Shown piece by piece: positions 26,341 to 34,759 of a DNA stretch of 64,000 nt (positions within the stretch are counted from its first letter, which is position 1; each line of letters begins with the position of its first letter). The stretch is from positions 1-64,000 of the forward strand of contig LUOO01000007.1 in NCBI GenBank assembly GCA_001626765.1, written 5' to 3'. The notes beneath the pieces were generated by a model. That model was not told where the DNA came from and did not search any database. It saw nothing but the letters and a program-made list of their open reading frames with translations. This stretch comes from Maritimibacter sp. REDSEA-S28_B5. GTDB lineage: Bacteria > Pseudomonadota > Alphaproteobacteria > Rhodobacterales > Rhodobacteraceae. A program made the translations under genes and the position numbers.

Positions 26341-27475
26341 ATTCGGCCTCGTCCTGTCCCAGCGTGTCCAATGTGTTCAACTGGTGCATGAACCCCTCGA
26401 TGGGCGCAATATCGACGATGGCATTGTGCGTTGCCAGAAGGATCGGCATCCGAAGCTGGCCGTTCCAGGGCCGGAACGTCATGGGCACGCCCTTGGAACC
26501 ATCGAGCTTCAGTCGCTCGGACCGCAGGAAATCGCCCTCGGTCCCCGGCGCGCGCGCCTTGGCAAAGGCGGTGAGGACCGCGCGGGCGGCGACCCAGGTG
26601 GACCAGTCCTGCCAGCCCATCCGGCGGCCCGTCTCGGCCTCGAACCGTGAATTGACCTGCGGCGCGCCGTAGCGTTCGAGCGCCCAGTGCCATTCGGCTG
26701 GAACCAGCCCCGTGGCGCCCACCACCGGCCGGGGCAGGGCGGTCTGGAACGGGACGTAGCGGGAGTACTCGCCGTATTCGTCCGCGATCACGATCACGTC
26801 GTAATCCCTGATCCCGCCGGTCAGCAGCATGATGTTGTTCTCTTCCCTGAGCGCCGGGTTGGTGGACAGGTCGAAAACGCGGGTGTCGACGATATCGACC
26901 CGCATCCGCTTGGCTGCCTCGGCAAAACTCTCTGCCCGCGCCGTGTCCCGTTCGGCCTTGCCGTGAAGGAGCAGAACCTTGGTCCATTCCTGTCGCACGA
27001 GATGCTGGATCAGCGCGTCCGAGATCATGCGGTCCGACGCCGCGGTATGAAGCAGACCGCGGTAACAGGCGCGCCGCAGGCTGTCCTCGGGCGCCGTGGT
27101 GTTGAGGATCGTCGCCGCCCCGCCGACGGCGTCGGCCAGCACGGCGATGCTTTCGGCGGGCAGGTCCGCGATGACATAGCCAATCCCCTCCGCCACCAAG
27201 CGCTCGCCCGCGCTTGCCACGGTTTCCGGGCGCACCCGCATCTCGTCGAGCGACACGGTCAGCCCCTTGGCATCGGTGAGGATCTTCATGTCCTCGACCG
27301 CCAGTTTCACGCCGTCGAAGCTGTCACCTTGCGGGCGCAGGGCGATCCGGGCGTATGCGAAGTTTTCGTCATAGCGCGGGTCGGATTCCAGCGCGATGTA
27401 ACCCAGCGTCAAATCCTCGGCCAGAGCCGGAAGAGTAAAGGCGACGAGCGCGACCAAGGCGATGAGCTGTTTCAA
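26327..27475 (-). CDS. Periplasmic binding protein, PQQ-dependent alcohol system associated
   Basis: A 382-residue secreted protein with a signal peptide (cleavage near ALA|ED, residue 19) and a type I periplasmic-binding fold with a branched-chain amino-acid/ABC receptor-like pattern (NTTAPEDSLRRACYRGLLHTA, MTFRPWNGQLRMP). Proteins of this kind are conserved next to PQQ-dependent alcohol dehydrogenases. It overlaps the beta-propeller gene by 4 nt. An ABC-2 exporter with a solute-binding partner is unusual; the protein may sense a ligand rather than deliver it. Confidence 0.8.
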   Translation of the reverse strand: MKQLIALVALVAFTLPALAEDLTLGYIALESDPRYDENFAYARIALRPQGDSFDGVKLAVEDMKILTDAKGLTVSLDEMRVRPETVASAGERLVAEGIGYVIADLPAESIAVLADAVGGAATILNTTAPEDSLRRACYRGLLHTAASDRMISDALIQHLVRQEWTKVLLLHGKAERDTARAESFAEAAKRMRVDIVDTRVFDLSTNPALREENNIMLLTGGIRDYDVIVIADEYGEYSRYVPFQTALPRPVVGATGLVPAEWHWALERYGAPQVNSRFEAETGRRMGWQDWSTWVAARAVLTAFAKARAPGTEGDFLRSERLKLDGSKGVPMTFRPWNGQLRMPILLATHNAIVDIAPIEGFMHQLNTLDTLGQDEAEFACD

Positions 27476-28437
27476 TCGTCGATCACCACCGTATGTGGCA
27501 CCCGACCTGCCGGAACCGACCGGATCGGACGCAACGTGTTCATGTCCACCAGCGTGATGTCGTCGGACAGGCCGTTCGACACCACCGCCACGCTTTCATC
27601 CCGCGTGAGCGCCACGGACCAAGCCCGGCTGCCCACGAGGACATAGTCGATCACCTCTTTCGTATGCGCGTCGATCACCGCGATGTGGTTCGCGCGGCCA
27701 AGCGAGATGATCCCCCGCGACCCATCCGCCGTGATCGCCATGCCGACCGGCGTCACGTCCTCGGGCCGGAAACCGGGGGGCAGAAATTCGAGCACGTCCT
27801 TGATCTCGTTCGTATCGCGGTCGATCACGTAGATCTCGGACGACAACTCGGCGCTTACCCAAAGCTCGTTGGTATCCGGGGTCAGGACGAAACGGCGCGG
27901 GCGGGTGCCGACGATGATGTTGTCGGTCACAACGCCTTGGCCCGCGTCGACCACATGGACCATGTCGGCGACTTCGGAGGTGACATAGACCGTGGTGCCA
28001 TCCGGCGTGCCGATCACCCCCTCGGGTTCCGCGCCTGTGGGCACGTCGTGGATGGCGATGCGGCTTTCCATGTCGATCACCTCGAGCATGGAGTCCTCTT
28101 CATTCGAGACATAGATCACGCTCTCGTCGGGCGAAAAGGCAAAGACCTCGGGCGAGGGGCCGGTGGGGATCTGGTCGACCACCCCGAGCGTTTCGATGTC
28201 GATCACGTCGATTACGTCATCGTCGCCGCAGGCCACATAGAGCAGCGTCTGCGCCGCGTTCATCTTCATGTCGCGCGGGCGGCGCGAGGTCTCGATCTTT
28301 TTCACCACGTTGAATTCGTTGTCATAGACCCAGACATCATGGCTTTTCTCGTTGGACACGAAGACAAGCCCCGTGTCCTTGGCCGATGCGGCGAGGGGAA
28401 GGGCGGCGAGCGCCGCCGCAAGGAAAAACCGTTTCAT
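27472..28437 (-). CDS. Secreted YVTN-type beta-propeller protein, PQQ-catabolism associated
   Basis: A 321-residue protein with a signal peptide (cleavage near ASA|KD, residue 19) and about seven repeats of the YVTN/quinoprotein-amine-dehydrogenase-like blade pattern (VIDIETLGVVDQIPTG, VIDMESRIAIHDVPTGAEPEG, VSNGLSDDITLVDM). Such propellers occur beside PQQ-dependent dehydrogenases; role unknown, possibly scaffold or redox partner. No own PQQ-site residues recognised. Coupled start and stop with both neighbours. Confidence 0.82.
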   Translation of the reverse strand: MKRFFLAAALAALPLAASAKDTGLVFVSNEKSHDVWVYDNEFNVVKKIETSRRPRDMKMNAAQTLLYVACGDDDVIDVIDIETLGVVDQIPTGPSPEVFAFSPDESVIYVSNEEDSMLEVIDMESRIAIHDVPTGAEPEGVIGTPDGTTVYVTSEVADMVHVVDAGQGVVTDNIIVGTRPRRFVLTPDTNELWVSAELSSEIYVIDRDTNEIKDVLEFLPPGFRPEDVTPVGMAITADGSRGIISLGRANHIAVIDAHTKEVIDYVLVGSRAWSVALTRDESVAVVSNGLSDDITLVDMNTLRPIRSVPAGRVPHTVVIDD

Positions 28438-28859
28438 CAGCGCACCACGAAGGTGCCCTTGAGGCCCCGTTCCTCGTATCCCGGCACGTAGAAATCATAG
28501 TCCCCCGGACGGATCGGCACGAACCAGATGTCGATGGTTCCCTCGTCATCGAACTCGACCGAATGCAGGCCCAACGGCGCCACTTCAAGGTCCTCGATGA
28601 TCACCTGATTGATCCAGGAATTGCGAAACAGCTCCGGCGCCATGATCAGGAACTCTTCGCCCCCGTCATGCACGATCCGCCAGCGATAGTACTTGCCGGT
28701 TTCAAGCTCGAACTGCGTTTCGGAAAAGGTCAGCGCGGCGCTGTCGATCATCATGTCGGGAAGCCGCGTCGCATCCGATGCGATGTTGCCTTCCGCCATC
28801 GCGGTGAGCGGCGCAAGCGCAAGAAAAGCGGTGGCGAGACCGCGCGTCAAAATGTTCAT
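28437..28859 (-). CDS. Small secreted cupredoxin-like protein without visible copper site
   Basis: A 140-residue protein with a signal peptide (cleavage near AMA|EG, residue 22). The C-terminal half looks like a small beta-sandwich of the cupredoxin kind (IDIWFVPIRPGDYDFYVPG). The mature protein has no Cys, so a type 1 copper site is absent. First gene of the minus-strand operon feeding into the propeller, binding protein and permease. Divergent from the NitT/TauT-type importer over 155 nt. Function unknown. Confidence 0.65.
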   Translation of the reverse strand: MNILTRGLATAFLALAPLTAMAEGNIASDATRLPDMMIDSAALTFSETQFELETGKYYRWRIVHDGGEEFLIMAPELFRNSWINQVIIEDLEVAPLGLHSVEFDDEGTIDIWFVPIRPGDYDFYVPGYEERGLKGTFVVR

Positions 28860-29014
28860 CCGTAATCCTCCCTGTTTTGGTCAGGTTAGGCAGACGAAAG
28901 GGCTTCTGGGAAATAGGTTTTCGCAATTTGGGAGATTGAAAATCGTGGCTGGACCGGGTGTTAGCCTGCAATCGACACGGATAAGCGGCGAATGCCGTAT
29001 GGGAGGACAAGATC

Positions 29015-30022
29015 ATGAAAAGACGCGAATTTTCCGCGCTCCTTGCAGGTGGCGCAGTCGGTGCGGCGCTGGGCTCACCATCGCTCGCGTTCAGCCCCCC
29101 GACGGAAAAGCGCGCGGCGGTCAAGGTCGGCGCTTTGGCCACGGGCACCGCTCAGTGGGAACTGGCCGTCATCAAGGACCAGGAACTCGATCACAAGCAT
29201 GGGGTCGAGCTTGAGACCAAGGATGTCTCGGGCAAGGACGCGAGCCATGTGGCGCTCATGTCGGGGGATGTGGACATCGTGCTGTCGGACTACGTCTGGG
29301 TCGCGGGCGTGCGGGCGACGGGCGAGGATTTCACCGTGGTGCCGCACAGCTATGCCGTCGGAGGGTTGATCGTGAACCCGGACGGGCCGATCCAGTCGAT
29401 TGCGGACCTGCCGGGCAAGGTCATCGCGGTCGCCGGTGGCCCGGTGGACAAGAGCTGGGTTGCGCTCCGGGCCTATTACAAGAAGGAAACCGGCGAGGAC
29501 CTCGCGGATCTCGTCGATGCCCGCTTCGGTGCGCCGCCGCTGGTCAACGAATTGCTGACCGAGGGCAAGGCGGATGCCGCGCTCAACTTCTGGCACTTCA
29601 ACGCACGGACCAAGGCCGCGGGAATGAAGGAGCTGATCTCGGTCGCGGACATGATGACGGGTCTCGGGATTTACGAACAGCCGCCGCTTCTGGGCTGGGT
29701 CTTCCGCGAAAGTGTTGCCGCCGAAAAACCCGATGCGATAAAAGGCTATCTGGACGCGAGCTTCGAGGCCAAGCGCCTGCTACTTCAGCGGGACTCGATC
29801 TGGGACGACATCCGTCCGATGATGAACGCCGAGGACGACGCGCTTTTCACCCAGCTTCGGGACGACTATCGGGCCGGTATCCTCACCGACTACACCCCCG
29901 GCGTGATCGACGCCGCCGCTGCTGCTTATGCCATCATGGCCGAGATCGGGGGTCCCGACCTCGTGGGCGATGCGGCGACCATGCCGGAAGGGACCTTCTG
30001 GTCCGGCTATACCACGTCCTGA
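29015..30022 (+). CDS. ABC transporter substrate-binding protein, NitT/TauT (NMT1/SsuA-like) family
   Basis: A 335-residue binding protein with a Tat-like signal (MKRREFSALLAGGAVGAALG, twin Arg at 3-4, cleavage near 26). It has the NMT1/SsuA-like pattern ASHVALMSGDVDIVLSDYVWVAGVRATGEDF. Tat export implies folding or cofactor loading in the cytoplasm. It precedes its permease and ATPase and is divergent from the cupredoxin-like operon. The substrate is not deducible; the PQQ alcohol oxidation context suggests a nutrient or cofactor for that system. Confidence 0.82.
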   Translation: MKRREFSALLAGGAVGAALGSPSLAFSPPTEKRAAVKVGALATGTAQWELAVIKDQELDHKHGVELETKDVSGKDASHVALMSGDVDIVLSDYVWVAGVRATGEDFTVVPHSYAVGGLIVNPDGPIQSIADLPGKVIAVAGGPVDKSWVALRAYYKKETGEDLADLVDARFGAPPLVNELLTEGKADAALNFWHFNARTKAAGMKELISVADMMTGLGIYEQPPLLGWVFRESVAAEKPDAIKGYLDASFEAKRLLLQRDSIWDDIRPMMNAEDDALFTQLRDDYRAGILTDYTPGVIDAAAAAYAIMAEIGGPDLVGDAATMPEGTFWSGYTTS

Positions 30023-30031
30023 CGCCGGCCC

Positions 30032-30811
30032 ATGAAGGCCCGGCGCGGTCCCCCATCGGCGGTGGGGCGGCTTGAATGGCTGTCCCTGCCGCTGCTCATC
30101 CTCCTGTGGGAGGTGGCGGCCCTGGTCGTCGACCACCGCCTGTTCCCGACACCGGTCGAGGTGTTTCGCGAGGTCATCCACCTTGCCACTGAACGCAGGC
30201 TCATCCCCGATGTGTTGAAAACCCTGTCGCGCGCCGCCGCCGCCTTTGTCATCGCGATGGCGCTGGGGATTGTTCTGGGCGGGCTGACGGGACGGTTCCG
30301 TGCCATCGACCGGCTCTTTGGAAGCTGGGTGCTGATCGGTCTCAACATACCCGCCATCGTGGTTGCGATCACCTGCTACATCTGGCTCGGCCTGACCGAG
30401 ACGGCGCTGATCCTCGCCGTCGTCATCAACAAGACACCGCTTGTCACCGTCACCATGCGCGAAGGCGTGCGCAACCTCGACCACGGCTTCAACGAACTGG
30501 CGCAGGTCTACCGCATCCCGTTCTGGCGGCGGGTCCGGCGCATCGTGATCCCGCAGCTCATGCCCTATGTCCTGACCGCCGCCCGTACCGGGCTGTCCTT
30601 GATCTGGAAGATCGTTCTGGTGTTCGAGGTGCTGGGATCGGACGGGGGCGTGGGCTTTCGCATCGGCATCTTCTTCCAGAGCTTCGATATCGCGGCGATC
30701 CTCGCCTATACCACCAGCTTCATGGCGGTCGTGTTCTTCATCGAATACGCCATCATGCGGCCGCTCGAGAGAAAGGTCCTGGGATGGCGTCCGGCGTTTC
30801 GGTCTGCATAG
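30032..30811 (+). CDS. ABC transporter permease, NitT/TauT family
   Basis: A 259-residue permease with about six membrane helices. The BPD_transp_1 coupling loop reads NELAQVYRIPFWRRVRRIVIPQLMPY (about 152-177), as in TauC/SsuC. It pairs with the binding protein 9 nt upstream and with the ATPase whose start overlaps its end by 28 nt. The start at 30032 has no strong RBS, consistent with coupling to the upstream gene. Confidence 0.85.
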   Translation: MKARRGPPSAVGRLEWLSLPLLILLWEVAALVVDHRLFPTPVEVFREVIHLATERRLIPDVLKTLSRAAAAFVIAMALGIVLGGLTGRFRAIDRLFGSWVLIGLNIPAIVVAITCYIWLGLTETALILAVVINKTPLVTVTMREGVRNLDHGFNELAQVYRIPFWRRVRRIVIPQLMPYVLTAARTGLSLIWKIVLVFEVLGSDGGVGFRIGIFFQSFDIAAILAYTTSFMAVVFFIEYAIMRPLERKVLGWRPAFRSA

Positions 30812-31494
30812 ACATCGAACGGAAGGCCTTCGGCCACGATGTTCTGATGGACGGTTTGCACCTCTTCGTGCCGGAAAGCGAGGTCGTTGCACTCGTCGGC
30901 CCCTCGGGCGTGGGCAAGTCCACGATCCTGCGCATGATCGCGGGGCTGGATGCGGATTTCGACGGGATGCTCAGGATCGGGGGCAAGCCGCAGGCCGAGG
31001 CGCAGGTGCCGGGCTATGTCTTTCAGGACCCGCGGCTTCTGCCCTGGGCCACGGCGACCGAGAATCTGACCATCATTTCGGACAACATCGACGCGCCGGG
31101 GGCGCGCAAGCTCTTGGTCGAGATGGGGCTCGCGGGCTACGAGGATGCCCTGCCGGGCGAGTTGTCGGGAGGGATGCAGCGCCGGGTGGCGCTGGCCCGG
31201 GCGCTCGCCGTGAAGCCCGGGCTCTTGATCCTCGACGAGCCTTTCGTCTCGATTGACCGGAAACTCGCCCGCGACTTATCCGGGCTTATCGCAAGGGTGA
31301 TCCGCACCTACCGGCCCACAGTGATCCTCGTCACGCATGATCCCGAGGATGCCGCGCGGCTTGCGGATCGGGTCGTGGTGCTGGATGGTCGGCCGGTGGA
31401 GGTCGTCGAGGACCGGCGCCTGGGCGTCGCCCGCGACCTGCGCGACGAGACTTGGGTGCGCGAGGAAGCCCAGCGCATGGTGGGGGAAGAATGA
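30784..31494 (+). CDS. ABC transporter ATP-binding protein, NitT/TauT family
   Basis: A 236-residue ATPase: Walker A GPSGVGKST (about 39-47), signature LSGGMQRRVALARAL, Walker B LLILDEPF and switch His in VTHDPEDA. Resembles TauB/SsuB. It overlaps the permease by 28 nt and the next ATPase by 4 nt (ATGA). It completes a three-gene importer in the PQQ neighbourhood. Confidence 0.87.
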   Translation: MASGVSVCIDIERKAFGHDVLMDGLHLFVPESEVVALVGPSGVGKSTILRMIAGLDADFDGMLRIGGKPQAEAQVPGYVFQDPRLLPWATATENLTIISDNIDAPGARKLLVEMGLAGYEDALPGELSGGMQRRVALARALAVKPGLLILDEPFVSIDRKLARDLSGLIARVIRTYRPTVILVTHDPEDAARLADRVVVLDGRPVEVVEDRRLGVARDLRDETWVREEAQRMVGEE

Positions 31495-32219
31495 CCGAAA
31501 CGCCGGTGCTGGAAATGCAGGATGTGGTCAAGCGTTACGGCGCCGTCACGGCGCTTGACGGCGTGTCGCTCAGGATCGCGCCGGGGCGGTTCGTGGGGCT
31601 GCTCGGTCCCAATGGTGCGGGCAAGTCGACGCTTTTCCAGATCATCGCGGGGCTTTTTGCGCCGGACGCGGGGGCGGTCGAGGTGTTCGGCATGACCCAT
31701 CGTGACGCCGGGTCCGACATTCGCCGCCGCATGGGGGTCGTGTTTCAGGCGCGGTCCGTGGACCTCGATATGTCGATTCGGGCGAACCTGCGGTTTCACG
31801 GGCGGCTGTTTGGGCTGGGCGGACGTGCGCTCGATGAACGGATCGAGGCGCTGGCCGAGCAATTTGGCCTCGCTGATCTGCTCAAGCGTCCGGTGCGCAA
31901 TCTGTCGGGCGGGCAGCAGCGCAAGGTCGAGATCGCGCGCGCGCTTATCAATGATCCGGACCTCATCATCATGGATGAACCGTCCGCCGGGCTGGATACG
32001 CCCTCGCGGCGCGCGCTGGTCGAGGACATTCACCGGCTTGCCGCCGGCAATTCCGTCGCGGTTCTTTGGGCCACGCATCTGGTGGACGAGGTCGAGCGCG
32101 CCGATGACGTGATCATGCTGGTGAAGGGGCGCGTGGTCGCCACCGGATCGCCCGCCGCGCTGATCGACCAGAGCGGGGCCGTCGATCTGGTGGACGCTTA
32201 CTCCCGCCTCACCGGCTAG
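31491..32219 (+). CDS. ABC exporter ATPase, PQQ-dependent alcohol system associated
   Basis: A 242-residue DrrA/NodI-type ATPase: Walker A GPNGAGKST (about 39-47), signature LSGGQQRKVEIARAL, Walker B LIIMDEPSAGLD, switch His in WATHLVDE. This class drives ABC-2 permeases, and the only one in the window is at 25519-26340. The pair is thus split across two operons on opposite strands. Similar ATPases are conserved with PQQ alcohol dehydrogenases. The start overlaps the previous stop (ATGA). Its stop overlaps the convergent gene's stop within the palindrome CTAG. Confidence 0.85.
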   Translation: MTETPVLEMQDVVKRYGAVTALDGVSLRIAPGRFVGLLGPNGAGKSTLFQIIAGLFAPDAGAVEVFGMTHRDAGSDIRRRMGVVFQARSVDLDMSIRANLRFHGRLFGLGGRALDERIEALAEQFGLADLLKRPVRNLSGGQQRKVEIARALINDPDLIIMDEPSAGLDTPSRRALVEDIHRLAAGNSVAVLWATHLVDEVERADDVIMLVKGRVVATGSPAALIDQSGAVDLVDAYSRLTG

Positions 32220-32794
32220 TTGTCCTTTTCCGGCGTGACCGGCGCGGGCGTCGTGTCGAACCGCAGATTGCCGAAGTCGAAACTCAGAACCCGCGTGCCA
32301 ATGCGCGACGAATTGCCCTGTTCGGCCTCCTCCATCGCCTCTTCCGCCAGGGTCTCGGCCGGGTCCTCTTCCGCCTCGTCCTCGGACACCTCGCCCGCGA
32401 TATCCTCGCCCTTGGCCACCTTGGCCTGTGCTTCTAGGACCAGCGCGGCCAGTTCGTCGGAATAGGGCAGGCGGTGTGCGCGGGGCTGGCCGACGGGGTA
32501 GTAATCCGCGTCAAGCTCGCCCAGCCACAGAAAGATCGCACCGGGGTCACCCGTGAGCTTGTCCGGCTCCTCGATCTGCGCCCAGTAGAGCCGGAAACGC
32601 TCGGGCGGGTTCGTATCCGACGGCAGGCCGCGCAGTTTGCCGACGCCCTGATAGGTCAGGAACAGAAGCGCCGCGAGCGCCAGCGTCAGCCCGCCCTTGA
32701 TCAGCCAGTGAAACCGCGCCTGAAGCACGACGAGCGCGACGAGGACGGCGACGAGGGCATAGCCTACCGTGAGCGTGATGATCGTCTGGGTCAT
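32216..32794 (-). CDS. Two-helix membrane protein with acidic region, unknown function
   Basis: A 192-residue protein I do not recognise. Two membrane helices at the N-terminus (about 5-25 and 30-49) are followed by a soluble region. That region contains a very acidic, probably coiled stretch of Glu/Asp/Ala near residues 135-160. Last gene of a four-gene minus-strand operon after the SNase-like, MotA/ExbB-like and MotB/ExbD-like genes. It overlaps the previous gene by 4 nt (ATGA). It may be a third subunit of that channel complex (inference). Confidence 0.6.
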   Translation of the reverse strand: MTQTIITLTVGYALVAVLVALVVLQARFHWLIKGGLTLALAALLFLTYQGVGKLRGLPSDTNPPERFRLYWAQIEEPDKLTGDPGAIFLWLGELDADYYPVGQPRAHRLPYSDELAALVLEAQAKVAKGEDIAGEVSEDEAEEDPAETLAEEAMEEAEQGNSSRIGTRVLSFDFGNLRFDTTPAPVTPEKDN

Positions 32795-33450
32795 TGCCGC
32801 ACGACCTCCCCCGACCCGAGCGACATATCACCGCCGGGCGTGTTGGTCTTGGTCTGCCGGGTGAGCGCGACGAGCGATTTGGGCCGGTTGTTGAGGTCGA
32901 TGATCTCGTCGTCGTCGAGCGTGAAGCGGACGGTCGTCACCTCTTCCCCGGTGCCGGTCAGGTCGGTTTCACCGTAGTAGACCACGCGCACCGAGGGGTT
33001 CATCTTTTCGACCTTGACCGTCACCCGCACCGGATCGGTCGAGGTCGCGATGAAATGCACCACGTTGACCACGTATTCACCGTTCATTAGGCCCCGCACC
33101 GACACGGTTTCCTGATTGAGCGGGTTCTCGATCTCGGCCCCGTTCACGAGAAGCACGTCCTTGAACTGCCCCCGGTCGTCGCGGTCCAGATGCATGAGTC
33201 CCGCCTCGCGTTCGTGATACCAGACAATGTTGCCCACCGGGTCCTCGACATAGACGTCGATGTCGTCCTCGTGGCCATCGGGCCAACGCACAGTGATCAG
33301 GATCTCGACCTCGGTGTCGATCTTGCCCTCTTCGGCCACGGGATTGATCATCGCGAAGGCGATGAAGAACATGAAGGCAAACCCCACCAGTGCGTTGAAC
33401 AGCAGGTCGGTAAAGGCGTCGTAGTCACCGTCCCGGATGTCCTCGAACAT
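32791..33450 (-). CDS. MotB/ExbD-like membrane protein with a novel extracytoplasmic domain
   Basis: A 219-residue protein. After a 14-residue tail comes Asp15 and one membrane helix (FTDLLFNALVGFAFMFFIAF), mimicking the proton-carrying Asp plus helix of ExbD and MotB. The roughly 180 residues beyond should be periplasmic. They look like beta-rich strands (ITVRWPDGHEDDIDVYVEDP; GEYVVNVVHFIA) with no OmpA-type peptidoglycan motif. It follows the MotA/ExbB-like gene by 3 nt, so the two probably form an ion-driven complex of unknown output. GAGGG lies 8 nt before the ATG. Confidence 0.68.
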   Translation of the reverse strand: MFEDIRDGDYDAFTDLLFNALVGFAFMFFIAFAMINPVAEEGKIDTEVEILITVRWPDGHEDDIDVYVEDPVGNIVWYHEREAGLMHLDRDDRGQFKDVLLVNGAEIENPLNQETVSVRGLMNGEYVVNVVHFIATSTDPVRVTVKVEKMNPSVRVVYYGETDLTGTGEEVTTVRFTLDDDEIIDLNNRPKSLVALTRQTKTNTPGGDMSLGSGEVVRQ

Positions 33451-33453
33451 CTG

Positions 33454-34203
33454 CTAGTCCCTCGTGACCGCGGGCAGCACGACCTCGGAAAACCGCACGA
33501 GAGTCTGGGTGATCCGAAGCGCGAGGCTGTCGAGCACGTTGAACTGCATCCGCAGGAGAACACCTGCGGAAAGGCCCGTGATCGTGGTCAGGAGCGCGAC
33601 GGCCATGCCGCCGGTCATGCTTTGCAGCGCCGAGCGCATGGTTTCCACGTCGAACTCGCCCAGATCGCGCATCGAGACGAGCATGAGGATGAACCCGATC
33701 ACCGTTCCAAGGAGGCCGAGTTTGTAGAGCGTGTCCGAGATGAACACGCCCAGCCGCACCGGGCCACGCAGTTCCGAGGCAAAGGCCTGCAACACCGTTT
33801 CGGGCGACCCGGCGGTCGTCACGCGCATGGTATTCAGATCGCTCACGATCCGTGCCACGCGGCGGCGGTTGCGCAGCTTGTCCACCGCCGTGGCCATGTC
33901 GGGCACACCGCCATCCTCGAGCCCCTTCATCACGCGGGCGAGCGCCGACAACTCGCCGGACAGGTCGAAAAGGAACCATAGGCAGTAAAGACTCGCGGCC
34001 CCGAAGATCGCGATGATCAGCGTCGAGATGCCCGAGGTGTCGTTGTCAATGAGATAGGCGAGATAGCCGTAATCCCACAGGATCACGGCCCCCAGACAGA
34101 TGAGCGCCATGAGCAGCACCCAGCGAAACAGGTCGTCATAGGCGCGGTTGCCGACGAGACGCGCGGCAAGGGGGGAACGGTCGTCCATGCTCTGGTCGCT
34201 CAA
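33454..34203 (-). CDS. MotA/TolQ/ExbB-family proton channel-like protein
   Basis: A 249-residue protein. Helices lie near 26-45, 55-72, 150-170 and 190-212. The family core is visible as LGLLGTVIGFILMLVSM and MAVALLTTITGLSAGVLL. I place the start at TTG 34203, which overlaps the upstream SNase-like stop as TTGA and has GGAGG 6 nt before it. The first ATG (34188) is 21 nt from that site. Pairing with the next gene suggests a proton- or sodium-driven stator-like unit. It is distinct from the haem exbB at 525-1184. Confidence 0.78.
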   Translation of the reverse strand: MSDQSMDDRSPLAARLVGNRAYDDLFRWVLLMALICLGAVILWDYGYLAYLIDNDTSGISTLIIAIFGAASLYCLWFLFDLSGELSALARVMKGLEDGGVPDMATAVDKLRNRRRVARIVSDLNTMRVTTAGSPETVLQAFASELRGPVRLGVFISDTLYKLGLLGTVIGFILMLVSMRDLGEFDVETMRSALQSMTGGMAVALLTTITGLSAGVLLRMQFNVLDSLALRITQTLVRFSEVVLPAVTRD

Positions 34204-34724
34204 CGGAAGCCTCCGGGTGTGTTTTGCAGGCGGAATTTCCAGGGTTCCTCGAACTCGACGCCGACCTCCCATAGGCCCACTTCGTCGGTGATCGCGTCCA
34301 TCTGGGCGTCGATGTAATCTTGGGACTGGTCGAGATAGGCCAGCGCCATGCCGCGGCGCACCATCTCTTCATTGATCGCGTCGCCGCCGCTTTCGCAGAC
34401 GCCGTAGCGGCGGCCAAAGGGGTCGGCTTCGCCAGTGAGAAAACAGGTCACTTCGCCGCGGCCCGCGAGCAGTTCGAGCGTGCGCTTTGCGGCATCCGCG
34501 CAGCCCCAGCGTTCGCCGTCCTTGTAGCAGGACTGGTTCCGCTCCGGCGCGTCCACGCCCCAGAGGATCACGCGCTGCGGGCCAATCTTGATCACGTCGG
34601 CGTCAAGGATCTCGGCCTCGCCGGTCACGACGTCGGCGTCTTGGCGCATATCTTCCGCGGGCGCGGAGGGCGCAGATAACATTATGATTATAAAAGATAA
34701 AATGCTGGATTTGGCCGGGATCAT
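34200..34724 (-). CDS. Secreted staphylococcal-nuclease-like (SNase) protein, catalytic site incomplete
   Basis: A 174-residue protein: signal peptide (cleavage near APA|ED, residue 23) and a thermonuclease domain. In VILWGVDAPER, Asp58 and Glu61 match the metal-binding Asp and catalytic Glu of SNase. DPFGR supplies an Arg at 105. The position of the first catalytic Arg (Arg35 in S. aureus nuclease; usually VRLxGIDAPE) is Ile53, so nuclease activity may be lost. Its signal sequence uses rare AT-rich codons (two ATA, two TTA). First gene of the operon with the channel-like proteins; 35 nt from the divergent pentapeptide gene. Confidence 0.75.
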   Translation of the reverse strand: MIPAKSSILSFIIIMLSAPSAPAEDMRQDADVVTGEAEILDADVIKIGPQRVILWGVDAPERNQSCYKDGERWGCADAAKRTLELLAGRGEVTCFLTGEADPFGRRYGVCESGGDAINEEMVRRGMALAYLDQSQDYIDAQMDAITDEVGLWEVGVEFEEPWKFRLQNTPGGFR

Positions 34725-34759
34725 GTCCTATCCTTTCCCGCAACAGGAGGAGATCCCCC

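Noticed and set aside
32216-34724. Zorya-like anti-phage system (MotA/MotB-like genes plus nuclease)
   Set aside because: The MotA-like protein lacks a long cytoplasmic tail, the MotB-like protein lacks an OmpA domain, there is no helicase, and the nuclease-like protein is exported and missing a catalytic Arg. Neighbours are PQQ metabolism genes.
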